A stretch of 16,893 nt of DNA from Chloroflexota bacterium (GCA_016234525.1 JACRBK010000123.1:1-16893), one strand, 5' to 3'; positions 1-7,479 are shown, counted from the stretch's first letter. The notes: generated from the letters alone by a model not told the origin. Translations and numbers: made by a program.

Positions 1-291
1 GATCTATGGTTAGAGCCAAACAGCCGTACTGCAAAACGCGGCGAGGTTACGCTTGCGCTGACTGCAAAAGAATTCGACCTGCTGTGGTTTCTGGCCTGTC
101 ATCCCCGGCAGGTCTTCACTCGAACCCAACTGCTCGACCAGGTATGGGGTTACGAATTTTATGGAGACGAAAGTACGGTCACGGTGCATATCCGACGTTT
201 GCGCGAGAAAATCGAGCCTGATCCCTCTCATCCGATCTATATCCATACGGTCTGGGGGATCGGCTACAAGTTTGAGGCTCCCCTTTCATGA
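1..291 (+). CDS. OmpR/PhoB-family response regulator, C-terminal DNA-binding domain (5' truncated)
   Basis: This is the last 96 codons of a two-component response regulator that runs in from the left edge. Reading from base 1, the protein shows the OmpR/PhoB winged-helix domain: LTAKEFDLLWFLACHP, then the recognition-helix region TVTVHIRRLREKIEPDP, and the terminal wing with the hallmark VWGIGYKF. In this family the domain binds direct-repeat DNA after phosphorylation of an N-terminal receiver domain, which is outside the window. Its TGA stop overlaps the ATG of the kinase gene (ATGA at 288-291), so the two are translationally coupled and are a cognate pair. The target genes cannot be read from this fragment; the Met-rich secreted protein downstream is one possibility. 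The family assignment is firm. Confidence 0.95.
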   Translation, partial: DLWLEPNSRTAKRGEVTLALTAKEFDLLWFLACHPRQVFTRTQLLDQVWGYEFYGDESTVTVHIRRLREKIEPDPSHPIYIHTVWGIGYKFEAPLS

Positions 292-1541
292 AACGATCTC
301 CCTGGCTCACGATCATCACACTCCTGACCGGAATGGTCGCCGCGCTGCTGTTGGCTATCCTCTTTATAGTGGTAAATCTCAACCCTCCGGCGAACGACCT
401 GCGGCTGTTAATTTTGTTCATGTCCGGGTCAGGTGGGATAACTGTGTTGCTCGCTTATCTCCTGTATCGACAGGGATTGCTGCGCTGGTTTTCGAGTTTA
501 CGTTGGTCTTTGATGATGATCGTGATTATCACCACCGTGCTGATCATTCTCAATGTTTGGGTCACGGCCCAATTGATGTTTATCAGCCAGCACGACCTGG
601 TGCTGACGATGGCGCTGTTGGTGTTCGCTGGAATGACCGCCCTGATCTTTGGACTATTTGTTGCCAACACCATCACTGATCGCATTCAGGCACTTTCGCA
701 GGCAGCCGAGCAGTTGGCGCAAGGCAAACTCGATATACGATTGGACGCAGTGGGCAGTGACGAACTGGCCAGGTTAACCCAGACCTTCAATTGGATGGTC
801 GACAATCTGCAAAAAATCGAACACCAAAAGAAAATGGTTGAGCAAACCCGGCGCGATCTGATCGCCTGGGTATCTCACGACTTGCGGACACCGCTCACCT
901 CGATTCGGGTCATGATAGAGGCGCTGGCGGATGAAGTCGTCACCGATCCAGATACTGTATCGCGTTATGTTCACAGTTCACGCTCCGAACTCCAACACCT
1001 GAGCCGCCTGATTGATGATCTGTTTGAACTGGCGAAACTGGATGCAGGACACCTGGATGCCCATTATGATATGTCATCATTAAAAGATTTGATCTCGGAT
1101 GTACTCAGCAGTATCAGCCCTCGCGCCGAGCGACGACAGGTAAGATTGATCGGCAGCGTGGGGGAGGATCTCGATCCGGTCTATATGGCATCCGACAAAA
1201 TCCAACGTGTACTCTATAACCTGATTGACAATGCCTTGCAGCATACCCCCACTCAGGGCGAAGTCGTGATCCGTGCCTGCCGCGAAGTGGATCAGGTGCG
1301 TGTGGAGGTCCATAACACCGGGTCGACCATTTCCCCTGATCATGTTGGTTATGTTTTTGAGAGCTTCTATCGCGGTGACGGTTCACGTGTCCGTGATGAA
1401 GACGGGCGGCGTGGCACTGGACTGGGTCTCGCCATTGCGCGGGGATTTGTCGAAGCGCATCATGGCAAAATCTGGGTAGAAAGCCGCGCCGAAATGGGGA
1501 CCACCTTCAGTTTTACCCTTCCTCTCCGGCAGCCCACGTAA
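288..1541 (+). CDS. Membrane sensor histidine kinase (HAMP-HisKA-HATPase)
   Basis: A 417-residue sensor kinase that would phosphorylate the regulator encoded just upstream. Four hydrophobic segments lie at about 7-29, 38-60, 74-96 and 105-127, leaving almost no extracellular sensing domain, so it probably senses within or near the membrane. A HAMP-like linker covers about 127-180. The H box is WVSHDLRTPLTSI with His197; the N box is LYNLIDNALQHTP (about 309-321); an F-box-like VFESFYR lies at 356-362; the G2 box GTGLGL is at 376-381. The G1 box is divergent: HNTGSTI stands where DNGPGI is usual, so the adenine-contacting Asp is Asn343. The start is fixed by the ATGA overlap with the preceding gene. 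The stimulus is unknown. Confidence 0.95.
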   Translation: MKRSPWLTIITLLTGMVAALLLAILFIVVNLNPPANDLRLLILFMSGSGGITVLLAYLLYRQGLLRWFSSLRWSLMMIVIITTVLIILNVWVTAQLMFISQHDLVLTMALLVFAGMTALIFGLFVANTITDRIQALSQAAEQLAQGKLDIRLDAVGSDELARLTQTFNWMVDNLQKIEHQKKMVEQTRRDLIAWVSHDLRTPLTSIRVMIEALADEVVTDPDTVSRYVHSSRSELQHLSRLIDDLFELAKLDAGHLDAHYDMSSLKDLISDVLSSISPRAERRQVRLIGSVGEDLDPVYMASDKIQRVLYNLIDNALQHTPTQGEVVIRACREVDQVRVEVHNTGSTISPDHVGYVFESFYRGDGSRVRDEDGRRGTGLGLAIARGFVEAHHGKIWVESRAEMGTTFSFTLPLRQPT

Positions 1542-1630
1542 GGAAGCTGTAATCTTTTGGTTATCTGTATGATAGAACTGCCTGCTAGACTGCCCCTATC
1601 GCACAAACAATCTGATTGGAGAAACTAACC

Positions 1631-2086
1631 ATGTTTTCCTTTAAACGTTCGGTGTTGTTCGTTACCGCCTCGGTGTTGGCGCTCGTTATTGGCTTCGGTT
1701 TTTCCGCACGTACTTCTACTACACGAGCGCAGGATGATATGGAATTAGTGACCTGTGACTCCACCCTCGTCACACTGCTCTACATTGCCGAATACGATTA
1801 TGGTTTCCATTCCATGTACGATGTTTCCACGCTGGATAAAGGCCAATATGCACCGCTCTTCGAGGCGATGATGGCGATGATGGAAAGCGATGAGACGATG
1901 ATGGAAGCCACGCCAGAGGGAGAAATGATGGAAAGCACGCCGGAAGAGAGCATGATGGACGACATGACGACCATGCTCATGCCGGGAACCATTGAAGGCG
2001 AAGATCAGTTCTGCACCGACCTACGCGCAGAACTGGATGCGTTCTTCTATGCGGCTTTGACCGAAGAAATGATGATGGGCGAGTAA
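1631..2086 (+). CDS. Secreted Met/Glu-rich low-complexity protein, function unknown
   Basis: A 151-residue exported protein. The ATG at 1631 is preferred over an in-frame TTG at 1616 because GGAG at 1618-1621 sits 9 nt before the ATG and overlaps the TTG. Residues 1-33 look like a signal peptide (FKR, then a hydrophobic core, ending near TTRA). The mature part is very acidic and rich in methionine: 18 Met in about 116 residues, 13 of them between residues 80 and 117, mostly as MM pairs in units such as ETMMEATPEG and EMMESTPEE. Two cysteines (42, 128) flank this segment and could form a disulfide. Met-rich acidic tracts can bind soft metals such as Cu(I), but this one has no His cluster, so a spacer or surface role is equally possible. 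It lies 89 nt after the kinase gene and ends at a strong hairpin. Confidence 0.85.
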   Translation: MFSFKRSVLFVTASVLALVIGFGFSARTSTTRAQDDMELVTCDSTLVTLLYIAEYDYGFHSMYDVSTLDKGQYAPLFEAMMAMMESDETMMEATPEGEMMESTPEESMMDDMTTMLMPGTIEGEDQFCTDLRAELDAFFYAALTEEMMMGE

Positions 2087-2122
2087 TCATCCGGCTGTGT
2101 AATTGTTTGGGTGGAGAAGGTT

Positions 2123-2151
2123 GGAGGACGCAGTTTAAGTGTGCGTCCTCC
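2123..2151 (+). terminator. Hairpin after the Met-rich protein gene, probable transcription terminator
   Basis: A perfect 10-bp stem, GGAGGACGCA pairing with TGCGTCCTCC, closes a 9-nt loop 36 nt after the stop of the secreted-protein gene. There is no strict T run immediately after it, only a T-containing stretch and TTTTT at about 2168-2172. It is likely the end of the two-component/secreted-protein unit. Confidence 0.6.
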
Positions 2152-2184
2152 TTCGCCTTCAAAGCCATTTTTGACCAAGATTTA

Positions 2185-2221
2185 GTGGATTAAAGTCCGA
2201 ATAGTTCAAAAATTAATCCAC
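2185..2221. repeat. 9-bp inverted repeat with 19-nt loop
   Basis: GTGGATTAA at 2185-2193 is matched by TTAATCCAC at 2213-2221. It lies in an AT-rich gene-free stretch between the terminator and the decayed transposase tail. It could be a residual element end or a second hairpin; nothing in the sequence decides. Confidence 0.4.
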
Positions 2222-2389
2222 GGGAGAAAATCAACACTACACAGTATTCGATCCGCGATCATGGAACACTCCAAAACCGCTAGGGTGGCCCGTTTATTGG
2301 TTTACCGCCCCCGAAAAACTTCGACCAAAAATTAAGCGGGCTATGCCACCTGTGGGGGCCGAAAAGTCGATCAGTTGCCGTTTCTTCGC

Positions 2390-2575
2390 TCAAGCAGCCC
2401 GTCGATAGTCATGATGTAAACCATTCAGAGCCGGCACACCGATGATCTTGCTGTGTGCGTGTTCAAGCAAACCATCACCATGGGGTGGAATAGGGATCTA
2501 ATGACCAATACCCTGATGTGGGTAGTCCTCTGTTAAGGGGTGGTTAATTCCGTTCTCCCGTGTGAAGATCTCATG
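2390..2575 (-). pseudogene. C-terminal remnant of an integrase-type (rve) transposase
   Basis: On the minus strand a 61-codon frame reads NHPLTEDYPHQGIGH, then an in-frame TAG at 2498-2500, then IPIPPHGDGLLEH and GLHHDYRRAA before TGA at 2390-2392. This matches the usual C-terminal layout of integrase-core transposases: ERPHQGLGN, a proline-rich stretch, a GGLLKHYHR-like segment, then AA and stop. Here the stop falls at the family-typical place, but the frame is broken upstream by another stop and the catalytic core is missing, so it is a relic. It sits 113 bp from the IS5 element, in what looks like an insertion-prone spot. The remaining sequence from 2152 to 2688 shows no intact gene. Confidence 0.55.
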
Positions 2576-2688
2576 CTGTCAGCTGTGGGGGTCAATTAGT
2601 CCATCCTCCCATGATTTGGCGAAAATGTCGGTCATTCTCCGATCAAAATGGGACAGCGAGAAATGCTGCTGCCCCATAATGTTAATAA

Positions 2689-3641
2689 GTACCTATCCGT
2701 AAATTGCCATATCCATCAAAATGTGAGCGCAAGCCAGTTGAACGAACGCCCGCCAATTCTTGACTTTCTTGCACCAGCGAACGCGCAGACTGCGCCGTTT
2801 GGCCAGCCAGCCCAGGGTGCGCTCGACCACCCAGCGCCGAGCTGGGAATTGAGTTTCGCCCGGGACCGGACAGTCGTCCACGAGCGGTTCGCCGCGTCGG
2901 CGGCGATGTTTGATATGCGCAATATAGCGTTCCTGCTCGACAAACTGATGGACATCTTCATAATCATATCCTCGGTCCATGCAGACGTGTTGTTCCACGT
3001 CCGTTGGGTCAGGTCGAGGGATCACCATCGAGATAATCACGTCATCCACCGACCATTTATCATGGCAGTTGGCCCCGCTAATGTACACCGCCAGTGGTGC
3101 GCCGCGCTGATCGACCAGCAGGTGAATCTTGCTGCCCTGTTTGCCACGATCTGTCGGGTTCTTGCCCGTGTGTTCCCCGCCCAACGGCGCAGGACAGCTT
3201 TTACTGTCAATCGACTGCCAACACCATTGGACCTGACGTTTCTTCGCGTAGAACTTCACCATGATCCGCAGGAATTGGTCAAAAAGACCCTGCTGTTGCC
3301 AGCTTTGGAAGCGTTCATGCAGCGTACTGCTACAGACGCCAAACCAGTCTTTGTGCACCGCTTTCCATTGGCAGCCGGTCCACAACACATACCAAATGCC
3401 ATTCAAGACCGCCCGATTATCGGCTGGTGGTCGTCCTGGCCCACGTTTCTTCGGCGTTTTGGGCAGCACCTTTTTGATCTTGCGCCACATCGGGCGCGGC
3501 ACGCGAAAGTAATCGACATTTTTCGGCTTTGGGGTAGAGTCGTTGCTCAAGTCGCATCTCGTTTCAGATGGGTAGGTGACACTCCTATTCTGCACGAGAT
3601 GCGCGCTTTTTTCACGCCCCACTCAATTTACGGATAGATAC
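2689..3641. mobile_element. Complete IS5-family insertion sequence, 953 bp
   Basis: The ends are 18-bp terminal inverted repeats: GTACCTATCCGTAAATTG at 2689-2706 and its reverse complement with a single mismatch at 3624-3641. Both sides are flanked by TAA (2686-2688 and 3642-3644), a 3-bp TNA-type target duplication as made by several IS5-family groups. One transposase gene fills the element on the minus strand, its TAG stop inside the left repeat and its possible GTG start just inside the right one. All three DDE residues are present and no frameshift is seen, so the copy may be recent and active. Confidence 0.9.
2693..3622 (-). CDS. IS5-family DDE transposase
   Basis: A 309-residue transposase that would cut and paste the surrounding element. 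The N-terminal part carries a DUF4096-like DNA-binding region (GPGRPPADNRAVLNGIWYVL followed by WTGCQW at about 61-86). The catalytic triad is visible: Asp139 in SIDSKS, Asp216 in CMDRGYD, and Glu267 in RRWVVERTLGWL, with the usual GKNPTDRGKQGSKIHLLVD segment (153-171). The frame opens at GTG 3622, only 2 nt inside the inverted repeat and without a visible ribosome site; a GTG at 3595 (codon 10) is an alternative. Translation ends at a TAG inside the left repeat. The family call is strong; the exact start is uncertain. Confidence 0.93.
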   Translation of the reverse strand: MGREKSAHLVQNRSVTYPSETRCDLSNDSTPKPKNVDYFRVPRPMWRKIKKVLPKTPKKRGPGRPPADNRAVLNGIWYVLWTGCQWKAVHKDWFGVCSSTLHERFQSWQQQGLFDQFLRIMVKFYAKKRQVQWCWQSIDSKSCPAPLGGEHTGKNPTDRGKQGSKIHLLVDQRGAPLAVYISGANCHDKWSVDDVIISMVIPRPDPTDVEQHVCMDRGYDYEDVHQFVEQERYIAHIKHRRRRGEPLVDDCPVPGETQFPARRWVVERTLGWLAKRRSLRVRWCKKVKNWRAFVQLACAHILMDMAIYG

Positions 3642-3659
3642 TAAGTCGATTAGCCTTGG

Positions 3660-3835
3660 AGGGGCCGGGACTGGCTGAGAATCGATGGCAGTCCCAAATC
3701 ACGCACCCTTTTGTAACAGTCTGTGCAGCGCAGCCTGATCGACCACCGGACGGGTCAGGAGCGGTGTCGCCGTCACTCCACTCTGGGCTATCCCAGTCCA
3801 GTGGACTTTGAGCAACTACATGCCTGTGACACAAT
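3660..3835 (-). pseudogene. Frameshifted relic of the small VVDQAxLHxLL family (paralogue of 7523-7780)
   Basis: The minus strand encodes PLLTRPVVDQAALHRLLQK, then after a one-base shift VRDLGLPSILS. The intact gene at 7523-7780 reads TLLTGAVVDQAELHGLLRK directly followed by VRDLGMLLISV. An extra G in the run at the junction (AAGGGTGCG where AAGGTGCG is expected) accounts for the shift. The N-terminal third of the family (YEIRVRGHL and WFEGLTIT) is barely recognisable. The relic lies between the right end of the IS5 element and the acetyltransferase gene, so it is likely debris from an older duplication or insertion. The call rests on direct comparison of the two stretches in this window. Confidence 0.7.
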
Positions 3836-3855
3836 CAGTGTCCGCTAAACCGGGA

Positions 3856-4512
3856 TCAGTCCAGAGTTGAGTGCCAGACTGGTGTTGCGCAGGTGCAGTC
3901 ATCCGGCGAGAGGCGGCAGGTGCAAATCAATTCTTCCATACAGCGCCAGCACGGGCTGAGATCGTCCTCGACCAACGGCACACCGAGCAGGGCCGCACCG
4001 ATCTGGACACGGTCACTGGCTTCCAACGGGGCCAACCCGACACGACCCTCACTCAGAAAGGCGAGTTGGCCGACCGCCTTGAACCCGGCTTTTCCCATGC
4101 CTGCTCCTGAGGGTAGGTTCTCTGGCGCATGGATGATCCAGAATCGTTCTGTCCCGTCTGACTCGTGCTGGATAATGGCCTGGAGCAGACGTGGATAGAG
4201 GCCGCGTCCCTGCCATCTCGGGTGAGTTGCAAAATCCCACAGATAGCTATCCCTGTCAGGTACGACAAAGTTAAGCCCCAATTCACCTATGCTGGCCGCC
4301 TGGGTTGCCACCCAACCGTAAGCGGCGGGTATACCTGCCAGATAGGCGATGTAGGGGACGTGCCCGTTGGAGCGGCGCGTGTGCAGTTCTTCAAGGCTTA
4401 CCCGGTTCAATTGCGCCAGTTCTGTATCGTCTGCAGCACGTTCAACGGTTAAATCAGGCAGCAATTTCAGGCCGGGTATGGGATCGTTTTTCCACCAGGT
4501 TGCCAGTGCCAT
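3856..4512 (-). CDS. GNAT-family N-acetyltransferase with a C-terminal cysteine cluster
   Basis: A 218-residue GNAT enzyme, which would transfer an acetyl group from acetyl-CoA to an amine; the substrate cannot be told. The acetyl-CoA binding motif A is clear: LWDFATHPRWQGRGLYPRLL, with the Q/RxxGxG loop RWQGRG at 99-104, followed by motif B with GMGKAGFKAVG (about 138-148). The last 35 residues are unusual: six cysteines (188, 191, 197, 199, 206, 208) in the pattern CxxC-x5-CxC-x6-CxC, which could bind zinc or a cluster. ATG 4512 is chosen over GTG 4524 because GAGGAA lies just before the ATG. A promoter-like TTGTTA-18-TATAAT lies upstream. The gap to the flavoprotein gene is AT-rich. Confidence 0.88.
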   Translation of the reverse strand: MALATWWKNDPIPGLKLLPDLTVERAADDTELAQLNRVSLEELHTRRSNGHVPYIAYLAGIPAAYGWVATQAASIGELGLNFVVPDRDSYLWDFATHPRWQGRGLYPRLLQAIIQHESDGTERFWIIHAPENLPSGAGMGKAGFKAVGQLAFLSEGRVGLAPLEASDRVQIGAALLGVPLVEDDLSPCWRCMEELICTCRLSPDDCTCATPVWHSTLD

Positions 4513-4564
4513 TAGCTTCCTCACTCATCTTTTAGTTTCTCTTGTGTTTTGTTTTCAATTAAAC

Positions 4565-4594
4565 ATTATAATTATATTTTAAAATATCTAACAA
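4565..4594 (-). promoter_or_regulatory. Candidate promoter for the acetyltransferase gene, with AT palindrome in the spacer
   Basis: On the minus strand TTGTTA (4594-4589) and TATAAT (4570-4565) are separated by 18 bp, giving a predicted start near 4558 and a leader of about 46 nt before ATG 4512. The spacer holds a perfect 14-bp palindrome, ATATTTTAAAATAT (4574-4587). The AT-rich composition makes chance matches more likely here. Confidence 0.45.
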
Positions 4595-4620
4595 TCAATC
4601 ACCTGCCCAGGGCATTCGCT

Positions 4621-5517
4621 TCAGGAAAAATCCTGGTCAATCAGGTCGGCGTTTATCCCGTAGGCGGCTGCCGCGCCTTGTGCCACGGCGATGGCGATAC
4701 TTCTCATTGGTGACGACAAATCCCCTGCTGCGTAGACGCCCTCGGTACTTGTTCGACCACGCGGATTAACCTGTATTACATTATGTTCATCGACTTCACA
4801 ACCCAAATCGTGGGCAAAAGTAGTTCTATGGGTGGTTTTTGGACGAATGAACAAAGCAGCACAACTCACCGATGTGTCATCAACAAATCGAACTGCCCGG
4901 ATCTGAGTGTCCTTGCTCTCAAGCGCCGCTATCGGTTGGTCAACCACTCGAATCCCAAATCGGGTAAGCTTTTCGCGTTGCGCCGCAGTCAGTTCCCATC
5001 CCTCGGCAACACAAAGGGTAAGGTTGTCAGTCCAGTTGCGAAGCAGCATCACCTGGTGAAGTGCTGCCTCACTCGCGCCATAAACGGCAAGCGCTTGTCC
5101 GTTGACTTCATAACCGTCGCAATAAGGACAGTGAAACACACTTTTCCCCCACAATCCTTCGATACCCTCCAGCAGAGGCAGCTCATCGTGCAAGCCGGTC
5201 GCGAGTAGGACCCTCCGTGCCTGTATTTTGGAGGCATCCGAACTGATGATTTCGAATCCGCCATCAAGTTTCTCAATGTGTACCGCTGTTGCCGATTTGA
5301 GAGCGACCCTAGGGTAGCGATCAAGTTGATCACGGGCGATTCCCAGTAATTCCAAAGGATGTGTACCATCACGAGTCAAAAAACCGTGAGATGCATTAGA
5401 AAAGCGATTACAGGGTTGCTGGTCGTCGATAACGACAACCTCTCTCAAGGACCGACCTAAGATCAGGGCGGCACTCAATCCGGCACTACTGCCACCGACA
5501 ATCACCACATCCACCAT
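4621..5517 (-). CDS. Thioredoxin-reductase-like FAD-dependent oxidoreductase
   Basis: A 298-residue two-dinucleotide-domain flavoprotein of the low-molecular-weight thioredoxin reductase type. The FAD-binding start is VVIVGGSSAGLSAA (residues 4-17); the redox-active pair is CPYC at 130-133, placed in the NAD(P)H domain as in bacterial TrxR; the C-terminal FAD motif is GVYAAGDLSSP (260-270). The NADPH site is degenerate: YGASEAALHQ stands where GGGDSAxEE is usual, and it is somewhat shorter than classic TrxB (about 310-320). Relatives of this shape include the GliT-like dithiol oxidases that use oxygen rather than thioredoxin, so the partner is open. The ATG is preceded by GGAGG at 7-nt spacing. 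It lies in a same-strand row with the MDR oxidoreductase, with a 91-bp gap. Confidence 0.88.
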   Translation of the reverse strand: MVDVVIVGGSSAGLSAALILGRSLREVVVIDDQQPCNRFSNASHGFLTRDGTHPLELLGIARDQLDRYPRVALKSATAVHIEKLDGGFEIISSDASKIQARRVLLATGLHDELPLLEGIEGLWGKSVFHCPYCDGYEVNGQALAVYGASEAALHQVMLLRNWTDNLTLCVAEGWELTAAQREKLTRFGIRVVDQPIAALESKDTQIRAVRFVDDTSVSCAALFIRPKTTHRTTFAHDLGCEVDEHNVIQVNPRGRTSTEGVYAAGDLSSPMRSIAIAVAQGAAAAYGINADLIDQDFS

Positions 5518-5608
5518 CTCGAGCCTCCATTTTGATAATCTGATTCTACGAAGTGTGGGGGTGTATCTTCTCGACTACCTGATTTTCGTAGCCATAGCGT
5601 GCCGCGGG

Positions 5609-6595
5609 TCAGGGTTCAATATTCTGGCCCACGGTGATGACGACGTTCCCCTTCTTGTGACCCTGATCGACATACCGGTGCGCCTCCACCATTTGTTCCA
5701 GCGGATAGCAGCGATCAATCACGGGCTTGAGCTTCCCCTTATCAACCAGTTCGCTGAGGTACGCGAGAGATTCCGCCGTGGGAACGGCGGTGCCGCCGAT
5801 CAGCGTTTTGCCGCTCCTCATGGAAGCCCACTGCATCTGGATGAGTTGTGCCGGCCCGGCAACAGCTTGAAGGTAGCTTCCATCTTCCTTGAGCGATCTC
5901 AGACTACTGGAAAGCAAGCTCTTGCCTACGGTATCGAAAATGATGTCATAAGTCTCGCCCCCGGTGGTGAAGTCCTGTTTGGTGTAATCGATGACGTGAT
6001 CGGCCCCCAGGGATTTCACCATTTCCACGTTTGCCGTGCTGCATACAGCGGTCACTTCTGCACCAAAGAACTTTGCGAGCTGAATCACAGCCGTCCCCAC
6101 GCTGCCAGAAGCGCCGTAGATCAACACGCGTTGTCCGCTGTGGATCTTCCCTCTTTTCAGAAAATACAGGGCGGTAATGCCCCCGAAAGGAATGGCGGCG
6201 GCTTCCTCATAGCTGACAGTTGACGGTTTGAGTGCCAGCGCGCTGTCTTCCGCCACACAGGCGTATCCGGCATATGTACTCAAGCGTGTGATGTCGTAGG
6301 CATACACCTGATCGCCCTTCTGAAAACGTTTGACCGCGCTGCCGACCGATTCTACTTCCCCAGCTAACACCATCCCTGGGATGGCCTTTCTGGGCTTTCT
6401 CAAACCCAGCGTGAGGCGAGCAGGCAGCCAGGCTGAGCGAGGAACGGTGAAACTCCGCACTCTGGAATCCCCGGCTGTGACGGTGGTCGCATGAACTTTG
6501 ACCAGGACTTGATTTTCTTTGGGAACAGGCTTTGCGACTTCCCTTAGTTCGAGAACTTCCGGCGGACCGTATTGAGTGGCGACAATGGCTTTCAT
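5609..6595 (-). CDS. Zinc-independent MDR-family NAD(P)-dependent oxidoreductase (quinone oxidoreductase-like)
   Basis: A 328-residue medium-chain dehydrogenase/reductase. The GroES-like N-terminal half begins MKAIVATQYGPPEVLEL, with GMVLAGEVESVGSAVKRFQKGD at about 74-95; the Rossmann half carries the nucleotide loop YGASGSVGTAVIQLAK (160-175) and then SLGADHVIDY. None of the zinc ligands of alcohol dehydrogenases is present, matching the quinone oxidoreductase/enoyl reductase branch that moves hydride from NAD(P)H to quinones or enones. GAGAGGA precedes the ATG at about 7 nt. The 110-bp gap to the DUF4386 gene holds a hairpin, so it may have its own transcript. Neighbouring redox genes suggest a reactive-carbonyl or quinone stress role, which is inference. 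Confidence 0.9.
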   Translation of the reverse strand: MKAIVATQYGPPEVLELREVAKPVPKENQVLVKVHATTVTAGDSRVRSFTVPRSAWLPARLTLGLRKPRKAIPGMVLAGEVESVGSAVKRFQKGDQVYAYDITRLSTYAGYACVAEDSALALKPSTVSYEEAAAIPFGGITALYFLKRGKIHSGQRVLIYGASGSVGTAVIQLAKFFGAEVTAVCSTANVEMVKSLGADHVIDYTKQDFTTGGETYDIIFDTVGKSLLSSSLRSLKEDGSYLQAVAGPAQLIQMQWASMRSGKTLIGGTAVPTAESLAYLSELVDKGKLKPVIDRCYPLEQMVEAHRYVDQGHKKGNVVITVGQNIEP

Positions 6596-6660
6596 TAGAT
6601 ATTCCTCTCTAGCGGATCAGGTGTGCGGCTTGTGAACGATATGCAGCGACGATTTAGAAC

Positions 6661-6683
6661 AGGGAGAGTTCTCGACCCTCCCT
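6661..6683 (-). terminator. Hairpin between DUF4386 and MDR genes, possible terminator
   Basis: AGGGAGAGT (6661-6669) pairs with ACCCTCCCT (6675-6683) around a 5-nt loop: nine pairs, one of them G-U when read on the minus strand. It lies 22 bp after the end of the minus-strand DUF4386 gene. The T run after it is poor, so a weak or factor-assisted terminator is the most that can be claimed. Confidence 0.4.
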
Positions 6684-6705
6684 CCAAACTGTGTCTGGTG
6701 CCGAT

Positions 6706-7479
6706 CTAGGCGGCGCTATACAGCTCGGCTGCAGGCGTAGGGGCAGGCTCAGCCAGGGTGGCGGATGACCGGAACCCCTTGGTGATGAGCCAGACGGCCA
6801 GGGTCACTTCCCAGGCTAAAATCGGGAGCACAGCGATGCTCACCAGGGCTGGCATACCTTCGTAGAGGCCAAACAGCTTGGCGACATTGCTGACGAAGAT
6901 CAGCGGACCACCGATCAGCCCCATCACCGGGATAAACCGCGGTACGAGGCCGGATTTGTACAGCAGGTAGGCCATCGTCACAGTATTCGCGGGGGAGGTC
7001 AGGCCAGGGCCGACCACGAAGGTCCAGTCATGGAACGAGACGAGGGCTTTACCGAGCGCCACGAGCGTGGTCGGGTCGGTACCGGCAGTCCCCGCCAGAT
7101 CCTGCCGCAGCGTTACGATTGCCAGGAGCGGGATAACGCCGACGGCGATGACGCCCGCTTCGAGCGTGCGCAGGCCCACATAGCCGAGCGCCAGGCTCTC
7201 ATTGTGCCGCCGGACGACCGGATACAGCGCAACGGCGGACCCGACCATAGCGAAACCGAGGATCACCTCCAATAATACCCCCACCAGCACGCGCGCCTCA
7301 GAGCCGGAGCCCAGAATGTAGTCGGCATGATCCACAACCGGGCCGTACAGGAAAACCGCGGGAATCGATGTGACGTGGGTAATGAGGAAAAACACCCCCG
7401 TCGCGATGGCGAGCTTGCGTGGTGAGGTCTGATGGGTGATCGTATGTTTGATCGAATTGACACGTTCGTTGGCAGCCAT
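6706..7479 (-). CDS. DUF4386-family integral membrane protein
   Basis: A 257-residue protein matching the DUF4386 pattern: an N-terminal SPRKLAIATGVFFLITHVTS and six hydrophobic segments near 24-46, 64-88, 105-125, 150-175, 182-204 and 210-233, with the family-like VRRHNESLALGYVGLRTLEA between helices 2 and 3 and a polar Pro/Ala-rich tail. No biochemical role is established for the family and no catalytic residues are evident. AAGGAG precedes the ATG at 8 nt. The 43-bp gap from the small protein gene upstream suggests that both are on one mRNA, driven by the palindrome-bearing promoter near 7850. Confidence 0.88.
   Translation of the reverse strand: MAANERVNSIKHTITHQTSPRKLAIATGVFFLITHVTSIPAVFLYGPVVDHADYILGSGSEARVLVGVLLEVILGFAMVGSAVALYPVVRRHNESLALGYVGLRTLEAGVIAVGVIPLLAIVTLRQDLAGTAGTDPTTLVALGKALVSFHDWTFVVGPGLTSPANTVTMAYLLYKSGLVPRFIPVMGLIGGPLIFVSNVAKLFGLYEGMPALVSIAVLPILAWEVTLAVWLITKGFRSSATLAEPAPTPAAELYSAA

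Noticed and set aside
2648..3637. Long plus-strand open frame of 329 codons
   Set aside because: It is the antisense of the IS5 transposase, which has a complete DDE triad and family motifs; the plus-strand product has none and runs across the IS ends.
5548..5590. CTACGAA/TTCGTAG inverted repeat between the flavoprotein and MDR genes
   Set aside because: Seven-bp arms 29 nt apart with no promoter or terminator context; could be chance.
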